A stretch of DNA of 43,650 nucleotides, from NCBI GenBank assembly GCA_012727895.1, contig JAAYGG010000029.1:1-43650 (forward strand). Direction: 5' to 3'. The notes under the pieces were generated by a model. The model was not told where the DNA came from. It worked only from the letters and a program-made list of their open reading frames with translations, and ran no database searches. This DNA is from Bacillota bacterium (lineage in GTDB: Bacteria; Bacillota; UBA4882; UBA10575). This document shows, piece after piece, positions 21,517 to 30,307 of this stretch; position 1 is the stretch's first letter, and each line of letters starts with the position of its first letter. A program made the position numbers and the translations under genes.

Positions 21517-22872
21517 ATGAGAAGAAAAGAGGCGCTGAGTTTTGGCCTTCTCCTGTTTATCCTGGTCCTGCTTTCTTCCCCGGCGGCGGCCGGCGGCGGT
21601 GATCCGCTCCGGATCAGCCTGGAAGAGGCGGTGACTATGGCCTTAGAAAACCGGATCAACTTAGGCGCCGCCGCAGCGGCCGTTGCCGAGGCCGAAGCCA
21701 ATTTAAAGAAGGCGGAGGCCACCCGGTGGCCGGGGCTTACCTTGAGTGCCAGCGGGACCAAGATCGATCCGGAACCGCAAATCCCGGGGGGAATTGGTGG
21801 CGGTATTGGCGGTATTGGCATTATGCCCAACCCGTCCTATTCCACCGGGCTTACATTGACCTGGCCGCTGTATACCGGCGGTAAGGTGAGTTCGGGGATT
21901 AAGATGGCCAGCCTTGGCCTGGCGGCTGCCCGGGCCGATTATGAAAAACGGCGGGAAGAGGTGATCGCCGCCGCGGTCAATGGTTACGTGAATCTCTTAA
22001 AAGCCGAGGGGCTCCTGGAGATCAGCCGCAGGCAGGTGGAGATCGTTAAGGAACACCTGGAGATGGTAGAGTTAAAGATGGCGCTGGGAGCGGCCACGAA
22101 AACGGATCTCCTGGAGACCCGGGTCCGCCTTTCCCAGGCGGAACAAGGGTTGGCCCGTACGGAACACGGACGGGCCCTGGCGGAGATGAACCTTAAAAAC
22201 CTGTTGGGCCTGACCGGGGATGAGGAACTAATCCTGGCGGAACTTCCCGCGATGGAAAAGGATCTCCCCCTGCCTGCTTTGGAAGAGGCGACCGGTACCG
22301 CCCTGGAGTGCCGGAAGGAATTGGCGGGTCTCCGGTATTACCTGGCTATCGCTGAAGAAAATTTACGGATGGCCAAGGGTTTTTGGAAACCCACCGTTGC
22401 CCTGGTGGGGAATTATGCGGAAAGCCAAAGCAAGTCTCCGGGGTTATCTGATCCCACCCTTACCGTAACCTTGGGGTTGGAGGCCTCCCTTTTCAGCGGC
22501 GGCGGCAAGCTGGCGGAGGTCAGGGAGAAGGAAGCCGCGCTTGAAAAAGGGGAATACAACTACCGGCAGGCGGTGGAAGGGATCAAACTGGAGATAAGAC
22601 AGAAACACCTGGCGGTTACGGAAAAACTACACGGTTTGGAATTGGCCGTCCTCACCCTTGAACAAGCGGAAGAAAACTATGAATTTACCCGCGCCAGGTA
22701 TGAGTTGGGAGCAGCCCAGAACCTGGAGGTTTTGACTGCCCAGAACACCCTTTACCAGTGTCGGTTTGAAGAATTGTCAGCCGGCTATGACTACTTCCTG
22801 GCCGTAATGGAGCTTTATCAAGCCATGGGGAAAATCGAGCGATTTCTTGAGGAGGTAAAACCCGATGCGTAA
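21517..22872 (+). CDS. TolC-like outer membrane efflux protein
   Basis: A 451-residue outer-membrane-factor protein. A signal peptide (residues 1-26, ending S-P-A-A-A-G) is followed by two TolC repeats: I-S-L-E-E-A-V-T-M-A-L-E-N-R and the long helical hairpins with N-L-K-K-A-E-A, V-T-E-K-L-H-G-L-E-L-A. A Gly/Ile-rich loop at about residues 90-105 (P-G-G-I-G-G-G-I-G-G-I-G) is an odd insertion where the first strand pair lies. TolC trimers form a channel across an outer membrane, strong evidence for a diderm cell. Start at ATG 21517 is placed by GAGGAG seven bases upstream; ATG 21511 and GTG 21502 are alternatives. Confidence 0.88.
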   Translation: MRRKEALSFGLLLFILVLLSSPAAAGGGDPLRISLEEAVTMALENRINLGAAAAAVAEAEANLKKAEATRWPGLTLSASGTKIDPEPQIPGGIGGGIGGIGIMPNPSYSTGLTLTWPLYTGGKVSSGIKMASLGLAAARADYEKRREEVIAAAVNGYVNLLKAEGLLEISRRQVEIVKEHLEMVELKMALGAATKTDLLETRVRLSQAEQGLARTEHGRALAEMNLKNLLGLTGDEELILAELPAMEKDLPLPALEEATGTALECRKELAGLRYYLAIAEENLRMAKGFWKPTVALVGNYAESQSKSPGLSDPTLTVTLGLEASLFSGGGKLAEVREKEAALEKGEYNYRQAVEGIKLEIRQKHLAVTEKLHGLELAVLTLEQAEENYEFTRARYELGAAQNLEVLTAQNTLYQCRFEELSAGYDYFLAVMELYQAMGKIERFLEEVKPDA

Positions 22873-24010
22873 AGGTGGGGTTATATTCCTTGTCATTTTC
22901 GTGCTCCTAGTGGTGGTAGCGGTTATTCTCCTCCGGGGTGGTTCCGGTGCAAACAGGCAGGCAATGATGACAGAGGCGATGCCGGAATGGGCCGTCCCGG
23001 TGGAAACGGCAGCGGCTGTCCGGGGCGACCTGGTCCGTACCGCCACCCTTAATGTTACCTTTCTCCCGCAAAGTAGCGTGCCGGTTATCCCAAAGGTCTC
23101 CGGGACGGTAGCCCGGGTCCATGTAGGGGTGGGCGACCGGGTGCGTAAAGGAGACGTTTTATTTGAAATTGAAGACCGCCAGTACAGCCTGGGGGTAAAA
23201 CAGGCGGAAGCGGCCCAACGGGCGGCAAAGGCCGGTGTGGGCCAGGCCGAGATTGCACTGGCCAACGCGGAGGAAGAGTTTTTGCGGGCCAAGGAGTTTT
23301 TCGAACGGCAAATGATCTCCCAGCAGCAGATGGATGCCGCCAAGTTGCAGTACGAGTCGGCCAAGGCCGGCTACCAGTCGGCGGTGGAAGGGGAGAAACA
23401 GGCGGCCATCGCCTTGGAAATGGCGAAGCTCCAGTGGGAGCATACCCGGGTGACTGCGGAGATCTCCGGGACCGTCGCCGAACTGAATGTGGAAGAAGGC
23501 GGGGCCTGCGCGACCGGGACCCCTGTTGGCACCATTATTGACCACAGTAAAATGAAGGCGAAGGTTTTTGTCCCTGAGACCCAGGTGGTACTCATCAAGC
23601 CGGGGGATACGGTCACCCTTACGGCCAATGCCTGGCCGGGAAGGGTTTTCCCCGGGCGGGTTTTAACGGTGAGCCCCTTGGCCGACCGGCAAAACCGGCA
23701 ATTCCCTGTAGAGATAATTGTCGATAATTCCGGCGGGGAGCTTAGCGCCGGGATGCTTGGCAGCGCCGCCCTGGTGACGGCCGTGGAAAAGGATACCCTG
23801 CTGATCCCTGTGGCCGCAGTCCTCTATGACGGCGCCCGGACCTATACCTATGTGGTGGAGAATAACCGGGCAGTCCGGCGGGAGATCACCATCAGTCTCG
23901 AAAGCCGGGAACAGGCCGCGGTCGCGGCCGGCCTGGCCGAAGGGGATTTGGTGATCATCCGCGGACAACACCAGGTTAAAGACGGGATGTTAGTCGAGGT
24001 GAAAAAATGA
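22865..24010 (+). CDS. HlyD/AcrA-type membrane fusion protein
   Basis: A 381-residue periplasmic adaptor. An N-terminal membrane anchor (residues 5-24, V-I-F-L-V-I-F-V-L-L-V-V-V-A-V-I-L-L) is followed by a lipoyl-like half motif (V-P-V-I-P-K-V-S-G-T-V-A-R-V-H-V-G-V-G-D), a coiled-coil hairpin at about 105-190, the second lipoyl half (I-S-G-T-V-A-E-L-N-V-E-E-G) and a beta-barrel domain. It links the RND pump to the TolC-like channel. Starts inside the end of the tolC-like gene (8-base overlap) with GAGGAGG, so translation is coupled. The adaptor is anchored by a helix, not by a lipid. Confidence 0.92.
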   Translation: MRKGGVIFLVIFVLLVVVAVILLRGGSGANRQAMMTEAMPEWAVPVETAAAVRGDLVRTATLNVTFLPQSSVPVIPKVSGTVARVHVGVGDRVRKGDVLFEIEDRQYSLGVKQAEAAQRAAKAGVGQAEIALANAEEEFLRAKEFFERQMISQQQMDAAKLQYESAKAGYQSAVEGEKQAAIALEMAKLQWEHTRVTAEISGTVAELNVEEGGACATGTPVGTIIDHSKMKAKVFVPETQVVLIKPGDTVTLTANAWPGRVFPGRVLTVSPLADRQNRQFPVEIIVDNSGGELSAGMLGSAALVTAVEKDTLLIPVAAVLYDGARTYTYVVENNRAVRREITISLESREQAAVAAGLAEGDLVIIRGQHQVKDGMLVEVKK

Positions 24011-27000
24011 ACCTTCCTGCTCTATCCATTCGACGTCCGGTGGCTGTAGTGATGGTCTTTCTTCTGGTCGTGGTTTTGGGCGTGGTTTCCCTTGGCCGCC
24101 TGAAGCTGGACCTGATGCCGAAGATGAATATACCGGTAGCGGCGGTGATAACCACTTATGAGGGGGCCGGCCCCTTTGAAGTTGAGAATATGATCACCCG
24201 GCCGCTGGAGGCAACCCTGGCCACGGTCTCTAATATCACCGGGATCAGTTCGCAAAGCTCCGGCGGGACATCCTGGGTGATGCTGGAGTTTGACTGGGGC
24301 GTGAATATGGATTTTGCCCTTTTGGAAGTGAGAGAAAGAATTGATATGATCAAAGGGTTTTTGCCCGATGAGGCCGGCGATCCGCTCGTGGTGAAATTTG
24401 ACCCCTCCATGATGCCCGTGATGAACCTGGCGGTCAGCGGCAATGCCGGCCAGGCCAAATTAAAACAGATCGCCGAGGACGAGATCGCTCCCAGGCTGGA
24501 GAGGATCCCCGGCGTGGCCTCGGTCAGTGTGGCCGGCGGCCTGGTCCGGCAGATTAATGTCGATATTGACCAGGAGAAGCTCAATGCCTACGGCTTGTCC
24601 CTGCAAAATGTGGTCCAGACCTTACAGGCGGAGAATCTGAACCTTCCCGGCGGTTACGCGCAGACCGGGACTTTGGAATTGGTCGTCCGCACCTTAGGGG
24701 AGTTTACCGATCTCAACGACATTGCAGGGATCAATTTGGTCACACCGGCCGGCGGCGCCGTCAAACTGGGCGAGATTGCGGAGATCACCGATACTCACCG
24801 GGAGCAAACCGGTTATGTTTTGTTCAATGGTGAACCCGCCGTCAGTTTGAATATTCAAAAGGAGGCCGGCGCCAATACGGTTGACGTATCCCGGAGGGTC
24901 CACCGGGAACTGGAGGCGATCCGCGCCGGTTTGGAAGAGGGAGTTACCGTCGGTGTTGTTCAGGACCAGGCCGAGTTTATTCAAGAGGCCATCAAGGAAC
25001 TGCGGGATAATGCGATTGTCGGCGGTTTCCTCGCCGTCTTCATCCTGCTGGTGTTTTTAAAGAACCTCGCCAGCACCTTGATTATTGCGGTGGCCATTCC
25101 CATCTCGATTATTGGCACTTTTGCCCTGATCTACTTTGGCAAGTTGACTATTAACATGATGACCCTAGGCGGGTTGGCCCTGGGTGTGGGCATGATGGTC
25201 GACAACGCCATTGTCGTCCTGGAAAACACCTACCGTTTGCGGCAGGAAGGGGCTTCACTGGCTGACGCGGCCCGCGACGGCGCTTCCGAAGTGGGGATGG
25301 CGATCACCGCTTCCACCCTCACCACCATGGTGGCTTTCTTGCCGGTAGTCTTCACCCGGGGGTTGGCGGCGCAAATCTTCCGTGAACTCTCCCTGACCGT
25401 CAGTTTTTCCTTGCTGGTATCGCTCTTTGTCGCCTTGACGCTGGTACCGATGCTCTGTTCAAGGTTTTTGCGGCTGCGGAAGAAAGAGACGGCTATGGAA
25501 GAAGGACCGGGGAATGCAGAGGGCGGATTCTACTCCGCTTTTCGCGGGAGATACCGGCAGGTTCTGGGCTGGGCGTTGGCCCATAAGAAAACCGTCTTTT
25601 TCCTCACCTTGCTCGTTTTTGTCGGGACTCTTTTCCTTATTCCCCGGATTGGCATGGAATTTATCCCCCCAATGGACCAGGGAGAATTTTTCGTCAATAT
25701 TCAGATGCCCAGGGGGAGCATGCTCGTGGAGACTGCCGCCGTAGTGGAAGAGGTCGATGCCGTCCTGGCGGGAATCCCGGAGATTGAGACGATCATGGTC
25801 AGCGTCGGCGCCGGGGGCGGCCCGGGTTTCGGCGGCAGTTCCCCGGACCAGGCCAATTATATCGTGCGTTTACAGGAGAATCGACGCCGTCCGGTGGAGG
25901 AAGTCGTGGAAGAGGTCCGCAGGGGGGTGGCGTCCATTACCGGCGCGACCATCAGCGCTTATTCCGCTACCACCATGTTTGGGGGCATGGGCGCCCAGCG
26001 CCTCAGCCTCAAAATCAAGGGCGATGACTTTACGACCTTGGAAGAGATCGCCAACGACCTGGTGGAACTCTTGAAACAGGTGGAAGGCGCCAGGGAGGTC
26101 ACCTCCAGCTTGGAGATCGGCCGGCCCGAACTCCGGCTGGTCGTTGACCGGGCGAAGGCTTCCGCCTGGGGACTTAACGCCTATACCATTGCTGCACAGG
26201 TCCGGACAGCCATCGAGGGGACCACCGCTACCAAATTGCGGATCGACGGCCAGGAGTATGATGTCCTTGTCCGCCTGCGCCGGGATGACCTGCCGAAAAT
26301 TGACGACCTGTACGCGCTGACGGTTTCCACACCGCTTGGAGCGGCCGTTCCTTTGCGGGAGGTAACCTCTTTCATCACCATGCAGGGCCCGGTGAGCATC
26401 AGGCGGGAGGACCAGCAACGGGTGGTGACGGTCTCCGCCGGGGTTGCCGGCACCGACTTGGGCAGCGTATCCCAGGAATTTCTGAGAATTGCCAACTCCT
26501 ACCCGCTGCCCCCCAGGTACAGCCTGGAGATTGGCGGGGAGGCCCAGGAGATGTACGAGGCTTTTGGCGAATTATTCCTTGCCCTGCTCCTGGCGGCGCT
26601 TTTTGTCTACATGATCATGGCCGCCCAGTTTGAATCGTTTGTCCATCCTTTCACCATCATGTCCACTGTGCCATTGGCGGCGATCGGTGTCATCTGGGCC
26701 CTTTTCATCACCGGCCATAACCTCTCGGTGGTCTCGATCATCGGCCTGATTATGCTGGTCGGGATCGCAGTGAACAACGGCATTGTTTTGGTGGACTATA
26801 TCAATAACCTCCGGCGCCGGGGGATGAAGCTCAATGAGGCCATTGTCGAGGCCGGGTCGATCCGGCTGCGCCCAATTCTGATGACCTCCTTAACCACCAT
26901 CCTGGCGCTGGTCCCCATGAGCCTGGGTATTGGCGAAGGGGCGGAGATGAGCGCTTCCATGGGGGTGGCGGTAATCGGCGGGATGACCACTTCGACAATT

Positions 27001-27093
27001 TTGACCTTGATAATTACACCGGTAATCTATGCCGTTTTCGACGCTTTGGGCGCCAGGTTCCGCCGGCGCCGCGCCAATGGGGAGTATATCTAA
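24007..27093 (+). CDS. RND-family efflux pump (AcrB/HAE-like)
   Basis: A 1028-residue inner-membrane RND transporter with 12 predicted helices and two large periplasmic loops. The start S-I-R-R-P-V-A-V-V-M-V-F-L is typical. Helix 4 carries G-V-G-M-M-V-D-N-A-I-V-V-L-E-N, with the proton-relay Asp kept and the second Asp of AcrB replaced by Asn. Helix 10 has G-I-A-V-N-N-G-I-V-L-V-D, lacking the AcrB lysine. Such variants occur in Firmicute and other HAE-type pumps, so activity is still likely. It overlaps the adaptor gene by 4 bases (ATGA) and ends the operon. Substrate unknown; drugs, lipids or siderophore-like compounds are possible. Confidence 0.95.
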   Translation: MNLPALSIRRPVAVVMVFLLVVVLGVVSLGRLKLDLMPKMNIPVAAVITTYEGAGPFEVENMITRPLEATLATVSNITGISSQSSGGTSWVMLEFDWGVNMDFALLEVRERIDMIKGFLPDEAGDPLVVKFDPSMMPVMNLAVSGNAGQAKLKQIAEDEIAPRLERIPGVASVSVAGGLVRQINVDIDQEKLNAYGLSLQNVVQTLQAENLNLPGGYAQTGTLELVVRTLGEFTDLNDIAGINLVTPAGGAVKLGEIAEITDTHREQTGYVLFNGEPAVSLNIQKEAGANTVDVSRRVHRELEAIRAGLEEGVTVGVVQDQAEFIQEAIKELRDNAIVGGFLAVFILLVFLKNLASTLIIAVAIPISIIGTFALIYFGKLTINMMTLGGLALGVGMMVDNAIVVLENTYRLRQEGASLADAARDGASEVGMAITASTLTTMVAFLPVVFTRGLAAQIFRELSLTVSFSLLVSLFVALTLVPMLCSRFLRLRKKETAMEEGPGNAEGGFYSAFRGRYRQVLGWALAHKKTVFFLTLLVFVGTLFLIPRIGMEFIPPMDQGEFFVNIQMPRGSMLVETAAVVEEVDAVLAGIPEIETIMVSVGAGGGPGFGGSSPDQANYIVRLQENRRRPVEEVVEEVRRGVASITGATISAYSATTMFGGMGAQRLSLKIKGDDFTTLEEIANDLVELLKQVEGAREVTSSLEIGRPELRLVVDRAKASAWGLNAYTIAAQVRTAIEGTTATKLRIDGQEYDVLVRLRRDDLPKIDDLYALTVSTPLGAAVPLREVTSFITMQGPVSIRREDQQRVVTVSAGVAGTDLGSVSQEFLRIANSYPLPPRYSLEIGGEAQEMYEAFGELFLALLLAALFVYMIMAAQFESFVHPFTIMSTVPLAAIGVIWALFITGHNLSVVSIIGLIMLVGIAVNNGIVLVDYINNLRRRGMKLNEAIVEAGSIRLRPILMTSLTTILALVPMSLGIGEGAEMSASMGVAVIGGMTTSTILTLIITPVIYAVFDALGARFRRRRANGEYI

Positions 27094-27129
27094 GACAGGC
27101 TTGCCCGGCACCCGGAACAACGATGGAGA

Positions 27130-27170
27130 GCCGCATCCTTGCCTGGACCAGGCAAAGGTGCGGCCCTTTT
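27130..27170 (+). terminator. Terminator of the efflux operon
   Basis: Arms GCCGCATCCTTGCCTGG (27130-27146) and CCAGGCAAAGGTGCGGC (27148-27164) pair with two mismatched or wobble positions, followed by CCTTTT. It lies 37 bases after the RND stop codon. Confidence 0.85.
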
Positions 27171-27193
27171 GTCTTTCAGGAAATGGCGGGAGA

Positions 27194-27224
27194 TTGACAA
27201 ATCTCCTTTGCCCTGTGGTATAAT
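27194..27224 (+). promoter_or_regulatory. Sigma-A promoter upstream of yqeG
   Basis: TTGACA (27194-27199) and TATAAT (27219-27224) with a 19-base spacer, about 60 bases before the yqeG start and directly after the efflux terminator. Confidence 0.7.
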
Positions 27225-27284
27225 AGAAAACGTCCTTACCCGGAATCTCTTGGAAAACAAAGATGAATAGCGAGGGGAAGGCGA

Positions 27285-27791
27285 TTGTGGAAGAGATTAT
27301 CACCCCGTGCCACTATAAACACGCCTTGCGAACTGACGCCCGGCTTTTTTTTGCGCCGGGGTTTGCGCGGGTTGATTATTGACCTGGATAATACTTTAGT
27401 ACCCTGGGGAGAAGATAAAATCGGCTGCCGCATGCGGGACTGGGTCCAGGAAATCAAGGATGCCGGGATAAAGGTCTGCATCCTCTCCAATGCCTTGGAA
27501 CACCGGGTGCGGGCGGTGGGGGAGAGTTTGGGGGTCCCCTGGGTTTCCCGGGCGGTCAAACCCCGGAAATCCCCATTCCGGCAGGCTTTAAAGATCCTGG
27601 GCACAGCCCCCCGGGAGACCGCGGTTATCGGCGACCAGATCTTTACCGATATCTGGGGCGGGAACCGGATGGGGCTCTATACCATTTGGACCACGCCCTT
27701 GTCGACCAAGGAGTTGTTCAGTACCAAAGCGGTGAGGAGGCTCGAACGGTTGGTGGTAAAGAAATTCCGGGAAAAAGGGATCCTTCCGTGA
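27285..27791 (+). CDS. yqeG: YqeG-family HAD-IIIA phosphatase
   Basis: A 168-residue HAD-superfamily protein of the YqeG type. The nucleophile motif is L-I-I-D33-L-D35-N-T-L, motif II is I-L-S-N-A, the lysine region is V-K-P-R-K-S-P-F and the metal-binding motif is G-D-Q-I-F-T-D-I. Related proteins dephosphorylate phosphatidylglycerophosphate or small phosphates; the bacterial Firmicute role is not firmly known. TTG at 27285 is preceded by GAGGGGAAGG and aligns with the usual YqeG N terminus (L-W-K-R-L-S-P). The stop overlaps the yqeH start, the usual yqeG-yqeH pairing. Confidence 0.9.
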   Translation: MWKRLSPRATINTPCELTPGFFLRRGLRGLIIDLDNTLVPWGEDKIGCRMRDWVQEIKDAGIKVCILSNALEHRVRAVGESLGVPWVSRAVKPRKSPFRQALKILGTAPRETAVIGDQIFTDIWGGNRMGLYTIWTTPLSTKELFSTKAVRRLERLVVKKFREKGILP

Positions 27792-28927
27792 GTGACCGTG
27801 TTTGTTCCGGATGCGGCGTCGCGCTGCAGAGCCTGGACCCAACGGCGCCCGGGTTTATCCCGCCGGAGAAGGCCGGCGCCGCCCTCCTCTGCCGCCGTTG
27901 TTACCGGCTGGTTCATTACGGCAGTTTTGAGGGGACGGAGGCTGGAGCCGACTTCCCCGGGCTGGTGCGGGCTGTTGCCGGCAAGGCCGACCTGGCTTTG
28001 CTGGTGACGGATTTCTTTGATTTGGAGGGTTCCCTCGCCCTGGACTGGCCGTCATTACTGAGCCGGCGGATAATACTATTAGTGAATAAAAGCGACCTCA
28101 TCCCGCCCCGGACCCCCCGCCGGGAGGTGGCGGCATGGGCCGGAGCCTTGTGGCAAAGGCGTTTCCCTTCCCACAGCCTTGAGGCGGTTAAGACTGTGAG
28201 CACCAAAGAGAAAGGGTTTGGCCCCGAAGGGGGGATAGATTTCCGCTCTTTTTCCCTGCCGCCCGGCGGGAGGGTGGTGGTTGCCGGTGCAAGCAACACC
28301 GGAAAATCCTCGTTGCTCCGGCTGTTGCTGGGCACAGGGGGAACGGGGAAACAGCGAGGGAAAACGGCGGTTGCCCCAACGGTCTCCGCGTATCCGGGGA
28401 CAACACAAGGTGTGACCGGCTGGAAGTGGGAGAAATACGGGATTGAGCTTTTTGACACCCCGGGACTGGTCCCCGGGACCAGAATGGCGGATCATCTATG
28501 TCCCGCCTGTGCCGGCAAGTTATTGCCAGGCCGGCGTTTAAACGTCAAGCTCTGGGAGTTGCCGCCCGGAGGAGCGGTGCTCTTCGGTGACCTGGTTGCT
28601 TGCAGGAATTTGTCTTCTTCCCCGCGGACCATGGTTTTTTTTGCCGGCGACCGGGTAACCCTCCACCGCACCAGCGCCAGTAAAGCTGAGACCTTGTTGG
28701 CGGAGGCGCCGGATTGGCTCCGGGTTACCTGCCCGGAATGTTCCGGGTGGAGCGGGAAACGCCTGGAACAGGTGGTGGAGATAGAGCCAGGGCAAGAGTT
28801 TTATATCTCCGGTTTAGGGTGGCTGGGCGTGAAAAAGGAACCCGCCGCCCTTCAGCTGTTGGTACCGGAAAAAGTAGAGGCCGGACTCCGCCCTGCCCTG
28901 CTTGGGGGGGAGCGCACGCCCGTGTAA
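27788..28927 (+). CDS. yqeH: YqeH, circularly permuted ribosome-assembly GTPase
   Basis: A 379-residue GTPase required for 30S subunit assembly in Bacillus. An N-terminal zinc finger (V-C-S-G-C-G and L-C-R-R-C-Y) is followed by the permuted GTPase motifs in the order G4 (L-V-N-K-S-D), G1 (G-A-S-N-T-G-K-S-S), then G3 (D-T-P-G). The C-terminal treble-clef region includes V-T-C-P-E-C-S-G. GTG at 27788 overlaps the yqeG stop (GTGA) and gives M-S-D-R-V-C; the frame upstream belongs to the yqeG region. In many Firmicutes aroE, yqeI and nadD follow; here dprA does. Confidence 0.94.
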   Translation: MSDRVCSGCGVALQSLDPTAPGFIPPEKAGAALLCRRCYRLVHYGSFEGTEAGADFPGLVRAVAGKADLALLVTDFFDLEGSLALDWPSLLSRRIILLVNKSDLIPPRTPRREVAAWAGALWQRRFPSHSLEAVKTVSTKEKGFGPEGGIDFRSFSLPPGGRVVVAGASNTGKSSLLRLLLGTGGTGKQRGKTAVAPTVSAYPGTTQGVTGWKWEKYGIELFDTPGLVPGTRMADHLCPACAGKLLPGRRLNVKLWELPPGGAVLFGDLVACRNLSSSPRTMVFFAGDRVTLHRTSASKAETLLAEAPDWLRVTCPECSGWSGKRLEQVVEIEPGQEFYISGLGWLGVKKEPAALQLLVPEKVEAGLRPALLGGERTPV

Positions 28928-29093
28928 GCGCGCAAGCGCGTCGAGAAAAGCACCGAGACGAGTTTTAGGCTTGTTGCAATAGAATACCCGCAAGAAGTAA
29001 ACGCCAGCGACAAGCCGCGCCAAGAGAGCGCAGGCAACCCCCGTAAGACAAGACAAGAAACAGGTCCGGCTCTTGATTACGGGAGGGAGAAGG
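28928..29093. other. Gene-free spacer between yqeH and dprA with GC-alternating start
   Basis: No gene is supported. Right after the yqeH stop the sequence reads GCGCGCAAGCGCG, able to form a short hairpin, and the rest is low in structure. No clear promoter is visible. Confidence 0.4.
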
Positions 29094-30212
29094 ATGTTAC
29101 AGGAAGAAGCCTGGTACTGGCTGGCGTTAAGCCGCGTGCCGGGGATTGGCCCCAGGCGGTTCTTCCGGTTGCTGGAGGCTTTCGGCAGTGCCGGAGAAGC
29201 CTGGACCGCATCCCCCGCACTCCTTGCCGGTGTCATCGGCCGGAAATTGGCCCGGGAGTTCCTTGCCTACCGGCGCAGGGTCAATGTGGAAGAAGAATGG
29301 GAGAAGCTGAAGACAAAGAACATTAAGTACGTGCTGTACCCGGAGGAGAAATACCCGCCGCTCCTGAAAAGGATCCCCGATCCCCCGCCGGTCTTATATT
29401 ATACCGGCGATTTCCAAAACGAAGACCAATGGGCGGTGGCGGTGGTCGGGTCGCGGTCCGCCACCCCCGGGGGGTTGGAGATCGCCCGGGAACTGGCGGC
29501 CGGCCTGGCGGCCCAGGGGATCACGGTCGTCAGCGGGCTGGCGCGGGGGATTGATACCGCCGCTCACCGCGGCGCGCTGGAGGTCGGCGGCGGGCGGACG
29601 ATTGCTGTTTTGGGCAGCGGCCTTGACCGGCTTTATCCCCGGGAAAACCAGGAGTTGGCCCGGGAGATCAGCCGGCGGGGAGCGGTCTGCTCCGAATTCC
29701 CCCCGGGGACGGAACCGCTGCCCGGTAATTTCCCGGTACGCAACCGGATCATCAGCGGTTTGAGCCTGGGGGTTGTCGTGGTGGAGGCCGCAGCGGACAG
29801 CGGTTCGTTAATCACCGCCGGGCATGCTCTGGAACAGGGGCGGGAAGTTTTTGCCGTTCCCGGCCCGGTAAACCGGAAGGCCAATCAGGGTTCGAACCGC
29901 CTGATTAAACAGGGCGCGGCTTTGGTGGAAGGAGTCGCGGATATCCTTTCCGCCCTTAACCTGCCGTTCCCGGCAGGGGAAGAGACGGCCGCCACCACGG
30001 AAACCGGGGATAAACCGGAACCGGCGGGACTTACCACGGCGGAAGCCAGGATTTGGCAACTACTGGCGGACGGTCCCTGCCATATTGACCTGCTGGTGCG
30101 GGAGAGCGGCCTGCCCGCCTCGGAGGTTGGGGCGGCCCTGGCCATATTGGAGATGAAGGGGTTGGTGCTTGCCGTTGCGACAAAAACTTACCAGCGGCTC
30201 ACCGATAAATAA
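29094..30212 (+). CDS. dprA: DNA-processing protein DprA (Smf)
   Basis: A 372-residue DprA, which loads RecA on incoming single-stranded DNA during natural transformation. An N-terminal SAM-like region (residues 1-70) is followed by the Rossmann-like core: V-V-G-S-R-S-A-T-P-G-G, V-V-S-G-L-A-R-G-I-D-T-A-A-H, V-L-G-S-G-L-D-R-L-Y-P, F-P-V-R-N-R-I-I-S-G-L and V-V-E-A-A-A-D-S-G-S-L-I-T-A. A C-terminal winged-helix (DML1-like) domain follows at about 310-372. ATG at 29094 has GGGAGGGAGAAGG upstream; a TTG seven codons earlier lies ahead of that site. Position before topA is conserved in Firmicutes. Confidence 0.95.
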   Translation: MLQEEAWYWLALSRVPGIGPRRFFRLLEAFGSAGEAWTASPALLAGVIGRKLAREFLAYRRRVNVEEEWEKLKTKNIKYVLYPEEKYPPLLKRIPDPPPVLYYTGDFQNEDQWAVAVVGSRSATPGGLEIARELAAGLAAQGITVVSGLARGIDTAAHRGALEVGGGRTIAVLGSGLDRLYPRENQELAREISRRGAVCSEFPPGTEPLPGNFPVRNRIISGLSLGVVVVEAAADSGSLITAGHALEQGREVFAVPGPVNRKANQGSNRLIKQGAALVEGVADILSALNLPFPAGEETAATTETGDKPEPAGLTTAEARIWQLLADGPCHIDLLVRESGLPASEVGAALAILEMKGLVLAVATKTYQRLTDK

Positions 30213-30307
30213 TATATAAACAATATAGATAATACCGTCAATACCAGGCGAACCGGCGCGTAGCAGCAGGATAGATCGCGGGCACGAGTAACGAGGAGGT
30301 GCTTTCA

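Noticed and set aside
25500-26080. Two Arg/Ser/Pro-rich plus-strand frames inside the RND pump gene
   Set aside because: Both are out-of-frame shadows of the pump gene, which continues uninterrupted through the region.
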